Source: Gammaproteobacteria bacterium (GTDB lineage Bacteria > Pseudomonadota > Gammaproteobacteria > Legionellales > Legionellaceae). From it: a stretch of 48,158 bases of DNA. The position numbers and the translations under genes were made by a program. Under the pieces are notes generated by a model that saw only the letters and a list, made by a program, of their open reading frames with translations, did not search any database and was not told the origin of the DNA. Below, in pieces: positions 36,316 to 44,979 of this stretch (position 1 is its first letter; each line of letters starts with the position of its first letter). Location: the NCBI GenBank assembly GCA_022600515.1, contig JAHZKG010000006.1:1-48158 (forward strand), in the 5' to 3' direction.

Positions 36316-37074
36316 ATGACGACACGCACAGAGTATTTAAAGTATCTAGAAGATTATCTGCAGTTAGATAGCTTTAAAGATTATGCTCCCAATGGATTGC
36401 AGGTGGAAGGACGAATGGATATTCGTCGCATCAGAACAGCCGTTACAGCATCTGAAGAAGCCATTAAAATAGCATGCGAGGATGAAGCCTGCATGCTATT
36501 GGTGCATCATGGTTACTTCTGGCGTGGAGAAAACCCTGTGATTACAGGCATGAAGCAACGCCGAATTGCGCGATTATTAAAACATGACATGAATTTATTG
36601 GCCTATCATTTACCGATTGATTGCCATCCTGAGCTCGGGAACAATGCATGTATGGCACGGCGCCTTAATGTGTCAGATGTACAAAGCCACGCAGCCGCAG
36701 GAACCCCTCATTTGTTATGGACAGGTCGCTTGCCCAAGGCAGTCACAGCCGATACATTGGCAGAAGTACTCAATAAAACATACCAGCGCCAACCGCAATG
36801 TATTTCAGGTGGCAAACAGCTGATTCAACACATTGCGTTTTGTACCGGAGCAGCGCAAGATTTTATCGAAGACGCGAGCGCACTCGGGGTAGATGCATAC
36901 ATCAGTGGTGAAGTTTCAGAACGCACCTATTATCAAGCCAAAGAGCTTGGGGTACATTATTTTGCATGCGGACATCATGCAACAGAACGAGATGGCATTA
37001 GGACTTTGGGTGAACATTTAGCGAAACGCTTTGGCGTAGAGCATGTTTTTATTGACAGCGATAATCCAGTATAA
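36316..37074 (+). CDS. Nif3/YbgI-family dinuclear metal-centre protein
   Basis: The 252-residue protein of the NIF3 family forms toroidal hexamers with a two-metal centre. Expected metal-binding blocks are LLVHHGYFWRGE, NLLAYHLPIDCHPELGNN, and late FACGHHATERDGIRTLGEH; the DAYISGEVSE segment is also typical. Suggested roles are GTP cyclohydrolase-like or nucleic-acid related, but none is proved. The start has AGGAG 4 bases upstream. It is 10 bp ahead of recD2. Confidence 0.92.
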   Translation: MTTRTEYLKYLEDYLQLDSFKDYAPNGLQVEGRMDIRRIRTAVTASEEAIKIACEDEACMLLVHHGYFWRGENPVITGMKQRRIARLLKHDMNLLAYHLPIDCHPELGNNACMARRLNVSDVQSHAAAGTPHLLWTGRLPKAVTADTLAEVLNKTYQRQPQCISGGKQLIQHIAFCTGAAQDFIEDASALGVDAYISGEVSERTYYQAKELGVHYFACGHHATERDGIRTLGEHLAKRFGVEHVFIDSDNPV

Positions 37075-37083
37075 GACAACATC

Positions 37084-39231
37084 ATGGAGCAATTACAAGG
37101 TGCAGTTGAGCGGGTAACTTTTCATAGTGAAGCCACAGGGTTTTGCGTGTTACGTACCAAAGTGAAAGGCAATCGAGACGTTGTTACGGTGATTGGCAGT
37201 GCCCCCATGATTACGGCCGGTGAATATATCGAATGTCGCGGCATTTGGATAAACGATAAAACGCATGGCTTACAATTTAAAGCCGATTATTTAAAAGCAG
37301 TGCAACCCACAACCCTTGAAGGCATCGAAAAATATTTAGGCTCTGGGATGGTCAAAGGCATTGGCCCGCACTTTGCTAAAAAATTAGTTGGTGCTTTTGG
37401 TACAGATGTATTTGATATTATTGAAGCAACGCCCAATCGCTTATTAGAGCTGGAAGGCATTGGCAAAAAAAGAAAAGAGCGTGTGTTATCGGCCTGGGCT
37501 GAGCAAAAAGCCATTCGAGGCATCATGGTATTTTTACATGGCCATGGTGTGGGTACCGCGCGCTCGGTTCGTATTTATAAAACCTACGGCGACAAAGCCG
37601 TTCAAATTGTTGAAGAAAATCCTTATCGCTTAGCAAGAGATATTCATGGCATCGGCTTTAAAACAGTAGATGCCTTGGCCGAGAAGCTTGGCATTGCAAA
37701 AGATTCTTTAATGCGCGCACAAGCAGGCGTTAATCATGTGCTACAAGCCTTATGCGATAACGGCCATTGTGCTGCAGAGCGCAGCAAATTAATTAAATCC
37801 AGTGTTGAGTTGCTCGAAATTCCTGAATCAGTGATTGAAAATGCACTAGAAGAAGAAATACGCGAAGATGCCTTAGTAGCCGATAATATCCAAGACATGC
37901 TTTGTGTTTATCCTATTTCGCTCTATACAGCAGAAACCAAAGCAGCCTCGCAATTAAAGCGCTTAAACACCGGCACGCCCCCTTGGGGTGTGATTGATTC
38001 AGCCAAAGTGATTCCATGGGTTGAAAAACAAACTGCGCTTGAGCTCTCAGACTCGCAGCGCGAAGCCATCGAAACTATTTTGAAATCAAAAATCGCCATC
38101 ATGACCGGTGGTCCTGGGGTGGGTAAAACAACCATCGTTAAAAGTTTACTCGGCATTATTGAAGCCAAAAACGTCAGAATAGGCCTTTGTGCACCGACAG
38201 GACGTGCTGCAAAACGCCTCACCGAAACCACACGAATGGAAGCTAAAACGATCCATCGGTTGCTTGAATTTGATATGAAAACCTATGGGTTTAAATACAA
38301 TCATAATAATTTATTACCGCTGGATGTTTTAATTATTGATGAAGCATCCATGATTGATATTGTTTTACTTAACCACTTATTAAAAGCGATCCCATTAGAT
38401 GCCGCTGTTATTTTTGTAGGGGATATAGACCAGCTGCCATCAGTTGGCTCAGGCTCGGTGTTATCTGATTTAATTACATCAGGTGTGATTGCAACCGTAA
38501 GACTCACAGAAATTTTCAGGCAAGCCGCCCATTCCCATATTATTGTGAATGCACATCGCGTGAACGAAGGCCGCATGCCGCTGTCATATGATTCACCCAA
38601 GAGCGATTTCTTTACGCTGTATACAGAAACCCCTGAAGAGATTCATGCCAAATTAATTGAAGTCGTGACGCATCGGTTATCTAAACGCTATGGATATAAT
38701 GCGATTAAAGATATTCAGGTACTCACCCCGATGAACCGAGGGGGATTAGGCGCGCGTAGTTTAAATATTGCCTTACAAGCGCAACTCAATGGCCATGCAA
38801 CGCCTAAAGTTGAGCGCTTTGGTTCAACCTATGCACCGGGTGATAAAGTCATTCAAATGCGCAATAACTATGACAAAGATGTATTCAACGGCGATATTGG
38901 GTTTATCGAAAGTGTTGATTTAGAAGAAGGCGAATTACAAATTAACTTTGATGGCAGCTTAAAGGCTTATAGCGTCAATGAGTTAGATGAAGTCAGCTTA
39001 GCGTATGCCATTAGTATTCATAAGTCACAAGGCTCAGAGTTCCCGGTAGTGGTCATGCCACTTGCAACACAGCATTTTACACTGCTGGCCCGTAATTTAC
39101 TCTATACAGGCATCACACGTGGAAAAAGCAGGGTGGTGCTCATCGGTCAGAAAAAAGCAATTGGCATGGCGGTGCATAACAACAAAGAAGCCAATCGACT
39201 CACCAAGCTCTCTGAACGACTTCAGGGTTAA
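37084..39231 (+). CDS. recD2: RecD2-type ATP-dependent DNA helicase
   Basis: The 715-residue SF1B helicase moves 5' to 3' and occurs in bacteria independently of RecBCD. The N-terminal region has an OB-like domain and helix-hairpin-helix units (MVKGIGPHFAKKLV, LLELEGIGKKRKERVL, residues 75-140). Walker A lies at 341-350 (TGGPGVGKTT), Walker B is LIIDEASMID, then FVGDIDQLPSVGSGSVLSDL, and the late VSLAYAISIHKSQGSEFPVV and ARNLLYTGITRGK. It follows the Nif3 gene by 10 bp and is likely co-transcribed. Confidence 0.95.
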   Translation: MEQLQGAVERVTFHSEATGFCVLRTKVKGNRDVVTVIGSAPMITAGEYIECRGIWINDKTHGLQFKADYLKAVQPTTLEGIEKYLGSGMVKGIGPHFAKKLVGAFGTDVFDIIEATPNRLLELEGIGKKRKERVLSAWAEQKAIRGIMVFLHGHGVGTARSVRIYKTYGDKAVQIVEENPYRLARDIHGIGFKTVDALAEKLGIAKDSLMRAQAGVNHVLQALCDNGHCAAERSKLIKSSVELLEIPESVIENALEEEIREDALVADNIQDMLCVYPISLYTAETKAASQLKRLNTGTPPWGVIDSAKVIPWVEKQTALELSDSQREAIETILKSKIAIMTGGPGVGKTTIVKSLLGIIEAKNVRIGLCAPTGRAAKRLTETTRMEAKTIHRLLEFDMKTYGFKYNHNNLLPLDVLIIDEASMIDIVLLNHLLKAIPLDAAVIFVGDIDQLPSVGSGSVLSDLITSGVIATVRLTEIFRQAAHSHIIVNAHRVNEGRMPLSYDSPKSDFFTLYTETPEEIHAKLIEVVTHRLSKRYGYNAIKDIQVLTPMNRGGLGARSLNIALQAQLNGHATPKVERFGSTYAPGDKVIQMRNNYDKDVFNGDIGFIESVDLEEGELQINFDGSLKAYSVNELDEVSLAYAISIHKSQGSEFPVVVMPLATQHFTLLARNLLYTGITRGKSRVVLIGQKKAIGMAVHNNKEANRLTKLSERLQG

Positions 39232-39278
39232 GCCGAGTCACTTACTTAAGAAATAAGCCCGTCGCTGCTGTATAGGGG

Positions 39279-40136
39279 TTAAAACGTGACATTGTCTATG
39301 TCTCTTCGCCTTTGCTCTTCTTGTTCCTCTGTGCTGTCTTGAGCGGGTGATTTTGTCGCCGTCACTCTGCCTTCCTGTATCTTTTTTTTCATATCCTGCT
39401 GCGTTTGGGTATAGTCAGGAGCCTTACCTTCAACTGCATTTGAAACCTCAGTAAGCATCTGCGCCGGTCCTACATTTTTCATTTTTTGATCTTTTGATCC
39501 TTTTATCGGATTGCTAGCAGTAAAACTTCTACTTGCGTCAATTACACTGCGTCCAATATACGTAGACAGCGAGTTATAGTCCTCGGTTGGTTTTGGGTTT
39601 GGTCTAAATATTGCAGGAATGCTGGCAAATACTGCTGCTCTCATCTTTGAAAATGCATTTCGCCCCTTGGTTGCATAAGCATTCAGGGCTGTAAAATTAG
39701 GAGAGCTTTTGTTCATTTCATTTCTTATGGTTATGGCTGTTAGGTTGTTTATTTGCTCTGTTAGTTCTTTTGTTGCTTCTTTTGATGGCTCATCTTCCAC
39801 TATTTCACCCACCTCAGTCTGATGATTTGCTGCACGTTCTGCTCTTTCCCTTTCTCTTCTTGTCGGTTCTCGTGGTGTCTCAGTTCTCTCAGGAGGAGCG
39901 TCGGCTGAATTCTTTGCATTAGCGCCATCAATAACAGCTTGTTTTAAAAGCGCCTCAGCCTGTGTCTTAAAGGCAGCTTTATCCTTATCATTTTTCCCGA
40001 GTTTTCCTGCTAATGCGTTTAAAAAAATGTCATAGTCAGGAGGCACAGCAAGTGTACTTGTGTCGTGGTTATAGGTGCCTGCGCTAAGTTTTCTACGCGC
40101 TCTAGAGCTACTAGGTTCAATTCGTCTTGTAGACAT
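39279..40136 (-). CDS. Unknown charged protein, effector candidate
   Basis: The 285-residue protein has no membrane segment or signal peptide. The N-terminus is basic (STRRIEPSSSRARRKLS), a long disordered charged stretch follows (PREPTRRERERAERAANH near 90-110), then a helical middle (TEQINNLTAITIRNEMNK) and an extremely charged C-terminus (STEEQEEQRRRDIDNVTF). Glu-rich C-termini are common among Dot/Icm substrates, but this alone is weak. I recognise no domain. It stands alone and ends 48 bp from recD2, in convergent orientation. Confidence 0.6.
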   Translation of the reverse strand: MSTRRIEPSSSRARRKLSAGTYNHDTSTLAVPPDYDIFLNALAGKLGKNDKDKAAFKTQAEALLKQAVIDGANAKNSADAPPERTETPREPTRRERERAERAANHQTEVGEIVEDEPSKEATKELTEQINNLTAITIRNEMNKSSPNFTALNAYATKGRNAFSKMRAAVFASIPAIFRPNPKPTEDYNSLSTYIGRSVIDASRSFTASNPIKGSKDQKMKNVGPAQMLTEVSNAVEGKAPDYTQTQQDMKKKIQEGRVTATKSPAQDSTEEQEEQRRRDIDNVTF

Positions 40137-40200
40137 ACTAGCTCCAATTCAATTTATATATATCTAAATTATAGTATAGATTAAAAATAACGCATGCTGT

Positions 40201-40268
40201 GTAGCTGCATCTCCCGCCTACGCCACCCGGCTCGTCCGGGTGGTCCAGCTAAGGAGCTGGGCTGCTAC
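40201..40268. repeat. Nested palindromic intergenic repeat
   Basis: ccacccgg (40223-40230) pairs with ccgggtgg (40236-40243), and ccagct (40245-40250) pairs with agctgg (40255-40260). gtagctgc (40201-40208) and gctgctac (40261-40268) close the whole with one mismatch. It lies between the divergent unknown gene and the CapD-type gene. The GC-rich make-up differs from the AT-rich flanks, as expected of a REP-like mobile repeat. Confidence 0.65.
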
Positions 40269-40354
40269 ATGAGTATTTTTTATAAAATAAGGGATACTCC
40301 AAAAGGGCTATTTATAGTAAGATGCACGAAGGAGACATAAAGGAATAATAAAGC

Positions 40355-42205
40355 ATGAAGCATGACGTTTCTTTTTTTCAAAAGGTTTATTTAAAGCTAC
40401 CTGTGATTACCTTCGATATTTTAGCCATACCTGTGGCTTGGTTTGTTGCGTCGGGTTTTACATTCAATGCGAATGTTTTATTTTTAGACTGGCAACCGTT
40501 GTGCGCACTCTTAATCATTCAAATCGCTTGTTATTACGGCTTTAGAGTCTACCGTGGGTTATGGCGTTTTTCGTCACTCAATGATGTCGCACGTATTTTA
40601 AAATCAGCATTAATTGGGGCCGCGATAGCGGGGCCTGTATTTTATGCTTTTTCTTGGCTTCAAGTGATACCCCTGGCGGTTTTACCTTTATATGCCTTAA
40701 TTTTAACGAGCTTGCAGTGTGGTGCGCGACTTTTTTTGCGTTATCACGCTGATCATAAAAACAAGCAGTTGGATGCGTCGGATACCGTGAAACGTGTTTT
40801 AGTGGTTGGGGCAGGTAGTGCAGGTGAAAGCTTAATTCGTGAAATGAAGCGAACCAAAGAATATTTGCCCATTGGCATTGTGGATGATGGCCGGAAAAAA
40901 AGAGGGCTAGAAGTGCATGGCGTGCGTGTATTAGGCACCATTCCACAGCTAAAAGAACTTGCTGTACAGTGCCAAGCCAATTTAATTGTCATCGCCATTC
41001 CATCAGCAGGCAGTGCTGATATGCGGCGTATTGTGAGTTATTGTGAAAATTGTCACGTGCCATTTCGTACGTTACCAAGCTTGGCCGCCATGACATCCGG
41101 CCGGGTAGAAATTAATGCGCTTAAAACAGTTAATATTGATGATTTACTTGGGCGCGATCAGGTTCAGCTTGAGTGGGATAAAATTGAAGCAGGGATTAAA
41201 GCGCGTCCTATTTTAGTCACAGGGGCGGGTGGCTCTATTGGATCAGAACTCTGTCGACAGCTTGCCATGTTGCAGCCGAGCCGGCTCATGCTTTTAGATA
41301 ACAGTGAAGCCAATTTGTATCATATTGAGCGTGAAATTTCTGCGCGTTTTCCTAATATAGCCGTTGAAACAGCGTTGGTGAGTGTTGTTGATGGGGTTGC
41401 GGTTCAAGCCGTATTTGAGGCGTTTAGACCGAGCGTTGTATTTCATGCAGCAGCGTATAAGCATGTGCCCATGCTTGAGCATCAAATTCGGGTTGCTGTA
41501 CGTAACAATGTGTTAGGCACACGGATTGTGGCAGAAGCCAGCATTGCAGTGAATGCTGATAAATTTATTTTAATTTCAACCGATAAAGCGGTTAATCCTA
41601 CCAATGTAATGGGGACCACCAAACGTGTGGCTGAAATTTATTGCCAAAATGTCAATGCACGGGTGAACACGCAATTTATCACCGTGCGCTTCGGTAATGT
41701 ATTGGGATCTGTTGGCAGTGTTGTGCCTCTGTTCCAAAAACAACTGAAAGCAGGTGGGCCACTCACGGTCACGCATCCTGATATTCAGCGATATTTTATG
41801 ACAATTCCGGAGGCAAGCCAGCTAATTTTACAAGCCATGGCCAATGGCGAAGGGAGCGAGATTTTTGTGCTTGATATGGGCGAGCCCATTAAAATCACTT
41901 ATCTTGCAGAACAAATGATTCGGCTTGCAGGCAAAACGCCGGGTACTGATATTAAGATTGAATATACAGGCTTACGTCCCGGTGAAAAGTTATTTGAAGA
42001 ATTATTCCATCCTTCTGAAGAACTGGTGCAAACCGCGCATGAAAAATTATTTAAAGCGCGCTTTAGAGCGCTAGATTGGGATGAATTAACCGAAACACTG
42101 CGTATGATGCAAGTGGCCTGTAACACCCATGAAATCGGTGAAATTAAAGTATTACTCAAAAGCTTAGTGCCTGAGTTTCAAACGGAGCGCGTTGAACACG
42201 TATAG
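40355..42205 (+). CDS. Nucleotide-sugar dehydratase/epimerase, FlaA1/WbpM/CapD family
   Basis: The 616-residue membrane enzyme of the extended SDR type modifies UDP-GlcNAc-like sugars (C4,C6-dehydration or epimerisation) for surface polysaccharide or glycan. Four N-terminal membrane segments come first (YLKLPVITFDILAIPVAWFV and following). A first nucleotide-binding fold (VLVVGAGSAGESLIREM) precedes the catalytic domain with TGAGGSIGSELCRQL, FHAAAYKHVPMLE, STDKAVNPTNVMGTTKRVAE and FGNVLGSVGSVVPLF. The TTKR segment replaces the usual Tyr-x-x-x-Lys, as in the long WbpM-type group. It is followed 3 bp later by the pilin-like genes. Confidence 0.9.
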   Translation: MKHDVSFFQKVYLKLPVITFDILAIPVAWFVASGFTFNANVLFLDWQPLCALLIIQIACYYGFRVYRGLWRFSSLNDVARILKSALIGAAIAGPVFYAFSWLQVIPLAVLPLYALILTSLQCGARLFLRYHADHKNKQLDASDTVKRVLVVGAGSAGESLIREMKRTKEYLPIGIVDDGRKKRGLEVHGVRVLGTIPQLKELAVQCQANLIVIAIPSAGSADMRRIVSYCENCHVPFRTLPSLAAMTSGRVEINALKTVNIDDLLGRDQVQLEWDKIEAGIKARPILVTGAGGSIGSELCRQLAMLQPSRLMLLDNSEANLYHIEREISARFPNIAVETALVSVVDGVAVQAVFEAFRPSVVFHAAAYKHVPMLEHQIRVAVRNNVLGTRIVAEASIAVNADKFILISTDKAVNPTNVMGTTKRVAEIYCQNVNARVNTQFITVRFGNVLGSVGSVVPLFQKQLKAGGPLTVTHPDIQRYFMTIPEASQLILQAMANGEGSEIFVLDMGEPIKITYLAEQMIRLAGKTPGTDIKIEYTGLRPGEKLFEELFHPSEELVQTAHEKLFKARFRALDWDELTETLRMMQVACNTHEIGEIKVLLKSLVPEFQTERVEHV

Positions 42206-42208
42206 TCT

Positions 42209-42367
42209 ATGGTGCATGCAAGGAAGCGTGGTTTTTCATTAACAGAAGTTTTGGTGTCTCTGGCTTTAATTTCAGGTGGCTCATTATTGCTGTTGAAACA
42301 GCAAGTCGTATTGGGGCAGCTGCTCTCTGATGTGCATATTATGTGTGCTTTTGAGGGAGCGCCATGA
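42209..42367 (+). CDS. Very short type IV prepilin-like protein (PilV/FimT-like)
   Basis: The 52-residue frame begins at ATG 42209 and carries a full prepilin cleavage motif, KRGFSLTEVLVSLALISGGS, followed by the hydrophobic helix. PilD would cut after the Gly, leaving Phe first and Glu at position 5. Minor pilins are usually over 120 residues, so almost the whole globular head is missing. The stop overlaps the next prepilin start as ATGA, which argues that the short length is native rather than a random frameshift. It was missed by simple length filters. Confidence 0.7.
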   Translation: MVHARKRGFSLTEVLVSLALISGGSLLLLKQQVVLGQLLSDVHIMCAFEGAP

Positions 42368-43089
42368 AGTGCGCTGATGCAGGGTTTAGCCTCACTGAGC
42401 TGCTCATTTGTTTTTCTATTTCGATGCTATTGTTGCTGATATTAATTCAGCATGTGCTCTCGGTCAGCCGTCAGTATCAGCATATTCATGCGGTTTTGGA
42501 TGAAACAGTCACATTGCAGTGGGCGTTTGATGTGATGCGTGCGCGGATACATCACGCAGGATTTACACCATGTCTCGGGTTAAATCAGCTTAAAACAACT
42601 GATACTCGAGATAAACCCGAGCTATTGCAAGCCATTGAGGTTCAATCAAGTAATACGCCGAAGCTTATTGTTCGTAAAATGGATGAGAAGCATTTTGGTT
42701 TGGTTCAGCAGTTAGCGCCCAATACATTGCATCTATCCCACGACGTATTAATACCGAATAGGCCAGTCATTATTGCAGATTGCTCTCATGCAGAAGTGCA
42801 TGAGATAAAACACATATCCCAAGCAAAATCAGGCGAGATTATACAGCTCAAAAAACCGTTGGTTTTTGAATATGGCCCAGAAGCTTATATAGGCAACTGG
42901 GTATCAGAGGCATTTTTTTTTAGAAAATCACGGGGGTTATTTATACAGCAGCAGCGGGTGGATTATATGGCCGCTGCTGAACATGCTGAATTTGAGCTGA
43001 AAAAAAAGCAAGCCGATTTTGTGGTTATGATGCGATTGGTTTCAAGGCTTGGTAAAACTTATATCTTAGAAGCAAGGCCACGAATGTGA
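42364..43089 (+). CDS. PilW-like minor prepilin
   Basis: The 241-residue protein has the prepilin motif DAGFSLTELLICFSISMLLL at the N-terminus and a beta-rich globular part (PKLIVRKMDEKHFGLVQQ, VHEIKHISQAKSGEIIQLKK). Size and motif fit PilW-type minor pilins of type IV pili, which prime assembly at the inner membrane. It overlaps the short PilV-like gene and is followed by a REP-like repeat and a PilX-like gene. Confidence 0.8.
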   Translation: MKCADAGFSLTELLICFSISMLLLLILIQHVLSVSRQYQHIHAVLDETVTLQWAFDVMRARIHHAGFTPCLGLNQLKTTDTRDKPELLQAIEVQSSNTPKLIVRKMDEKHFGLVQQLAPNTLHLSHDVLIPNRPVIIADCSHAEVHEIKHISQAKSGEIIQLKKPLVFEYGPEAYIGNWVSEAFFFRKSRGLFIQQQRVDYMAAAEHAEFELKKKQADFVVMMRLVSRLGKTYILEARPRM

Positions 43090-43135
43090 ACAAACCCGAA
43101 CGCTATATAGATATTTATTTGTCAATGAGGATAAA

Positions 43136-43183
43136 ACCCTTCTCCCGCGGGCGGGGGAAGGTGCCCGACAGGGCGGATGGGGG
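43136..43183. repeat. GC-rich REP-like repeat inside the pilin cluster
   Basis: ccttctcccgc and gcgggggaagg (43138-43161) form an imperfect stem with one mismatch, and gccc/gggc encloses gaca just after it. The sequence cccgcgggcgggggaaggtg...cccgacagggcggatggggg resembles a very widespread intergenic repeat of bacteria. It sits between the PilW-like and PilX-like genes, and may lower or stop read-through into the latter. Confidence 0.6.
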
Positions 43184-43219
43184 CTAATCAAATCAAGACA
43201 AAAGAGGTTTTGCTATTTA

Positions 43220-43663
43220 ATGCATACATATTCGAACACACGAGGCATGATATTATTGACGACGGTTTTGATTTTGAGTTTACTCGCGGCATTGGTTTTT
43301 TCAATGCAACGTGCCATGTGGCTTTACATGCAATTAAATCAACAAACTTATTTATCTCATCAAGCCTTTGAAGCATTAGAGCAAGAAGCATTTAAATTAT
43401 TAAATAATACAAATAATGCATTAAATAAAAGCTGTTCAAGCAAAGTATTAGATGTAAATTATGCTTTATTGATGCTAAAAGCAGGGCATGGATGTGTTGT
43501 CACAGAAAATAATATTCAGTATCGATATTGGTTGAATTGCTTGGATTCCAAAAGCAAGCAGTGGGTGATAGGGGTTCAATTGGCGTTTAATTCAAGTGCC
43601 AGAATTTTGTTGCGATTTTCGAGCACAAAAGGATTAATGAGTTGGCGGTATCTGGTAGATTAA
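43220..43663 (+). CDS. PilX-like minor pilin assembly protein
   Basis: The 147-residue protein starts NTRGMILLTTVLILSLLAAL. The RGMILLTTVLIL pattern is the PilX/GspK-like variant of the prepilin motif (G followed by a hydrophobic residue and no Glu5). A soluble domain with two Cys pairs (KSCSSK, HGCVV, LNCLDS) follows. The ATG at 43220 lacks a strong ribosome site. No pilE, pilY1 or fimU is nearby. Confidence 0.7.
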   Translation: MHTYSNTRGMILLTTVLILSLLAALVFSMQRAMWLYMQLNQQTYLSHQAFEALEQEAFKLLNNTNNALNKSCSSKVLDVNYALLMLKAGHGCVVTENNIQYRYWLNCLDSKSKQWVIGVQLAFNSSARILLRFSSTKGLMSWRYLVD

Positions 43664-43728
43664 TGCAGAATTCATCTGTATGATGTGCAAGTGTATTTTT
43701 TGTTTAATTTGAATGTTAGGGGTGCTTG

Positions 43729-44979
43729 ATGTCCGCAAATCAGCAAGCGAAAAAGAGACCATTTTGGTTAAGTACACCGGTGCTTTACACCGCCATGATC
43801 ATGTTGGGTATTTTTAGTGGGGTATCCGATATAGGCCCATTGAAAGAACTAGGGCTTTTTATTGCTGATGTGTTTATCCGTATTTTTAAATGTATTAGTT
43901 TACCGATTATTGCGCTCTCGATTATTGTAACCCTCGCGCATTATCGCTCAGAGGGCATTATGAAGCGTGTATGGCGACGTACTATGTGCTACACCTTAGG
44001 CACAACGCTGATTGCAGCAACGATTAGTTGCTTGTTATATTTGTTGATTCACCCCAGTTTAGTAGCAACCCCTGCTGAAATTGCACAAGATTTACCAACA
44101 ACAGGCATTAGCTATTTGAGCCATGTGTCGCATTTAATTCCTGAAAATGTATTTTCTCCTTTTCTTGAAAACCAAGTGCTGAGCGTGTTGTTTTTAAGTA
44201 TTGTGATTGGTGTTGCGATTCGCTCTATTCCCAATCAAGATGCACGCACAACCATCACCCATTTTTTCTCGGGTGCACATGGCATGATGATGGTGATTAC
44301 GCGCTGGGTGATTTTAATTATTCCCATTGGGCTTTATGGGTTTATTACCTCAACGGTTGTTCAGATGCAGGCTGGTGGGGATTTAAAAGGCATTGGTGAG
44401 TATTTGTTGATTGTGGTGTTAGCTAATATTATTCAAGGCTTTGTTGTGTTGCCTTTGTGGCTCAAATATCAAGGCATCAAACCGTTTTATACCATGCGAC
44501 GCATGATGCCCGCTTTGTCATTGGCCTTTTTTACTAAATCATCCGTTGGTGCATTACCCGTGACGATGGATACCATGGAGCAAAAATTAGGGGTAAAACC
44601 CGAACTCAGCCGATTTGTTTTACCGCTGTGTACGAGTATTAATATGAACGGCTGTGCGGCATTTATTTTTGCAACGGTCGTGTATCTCATGCAAAACCAT
44701 GGCATTACACTCTCACTGCCTGCCATGGCGCTATGGATTGTGGTTGCAACGGTTGCGGCCATTGGCAATGCAGGCATTCCGATGGGGTGTTTTTTCTTGA
44801 GTGCGAGTTTGCTCGCGAGTATGAATGTACCGATTACATTGATGGGTATTATTCTGCCGTTTTATAGCTTGATTGATATGCTAGAAACCTCACTCAATGT
44901 ATGGTCTGATTCGTGCGTTACGAAAGTGGTTGATGCACATGTTGCCGATGCGGCTGAGGTGGAACCAAGTACCGCATGA
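43729..44979 (+). CDS. Dicarboxylate/amino acid:cation symporter (DAACS family)
   Basis: The 416-residue carrier brings in dicarboxylates or acidic amino acids with H+ or Na+. Family features are the early FIRIFKCISLPIIALSIIVT, the re-entrant loop segment with the serine-rich pattern replaced by FFTKSSVGALPVTMDTMEQ, and the conserved NMNGCAAFIFATVVYL and GIPMGCFFLSASLLAS. The start is ATG 43729 (MSANQQAKK), with AGGGG about 8 bases upstream. The stop overlaps the ABC gene as ATGA. Confidence 0.9.
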   Translation: MSANQQAKKRPFWLSTPVLYTAMIMLGIFSGVSDIGPLKELGLFIADVFIRIFKCISLPIIALSIIVTLAHYRSEGIMKRVWRRTMCYTLGTTLIAATISCLLYLLIHPSLVATPAEIAQDLPTTGISYLSHVSHLIPENVFSPFLENQVLSVLFLSIVIGVAIRSIPNQDARTTITHFFSGAHGMMMVITRWVILIIPIGLYGFITSTVVQMQAGGDLKGIGEYLLIVVLANIIQGFVVLPLWLKYQGIKPFYTMRRMMPALSLAFFTKSSVGALPVTMDTMEQKLGVKPELSRFVLPLCTSINMNGCAAFIFATVVYLMQNHGITLSLPAMALWIVVATVAAIGNAGIPMGCFFLSASLLASMNVPITLMGIILPFYSLIDMLETSLNVWSDSCVTKVVDAHVADAAEVEPSTA

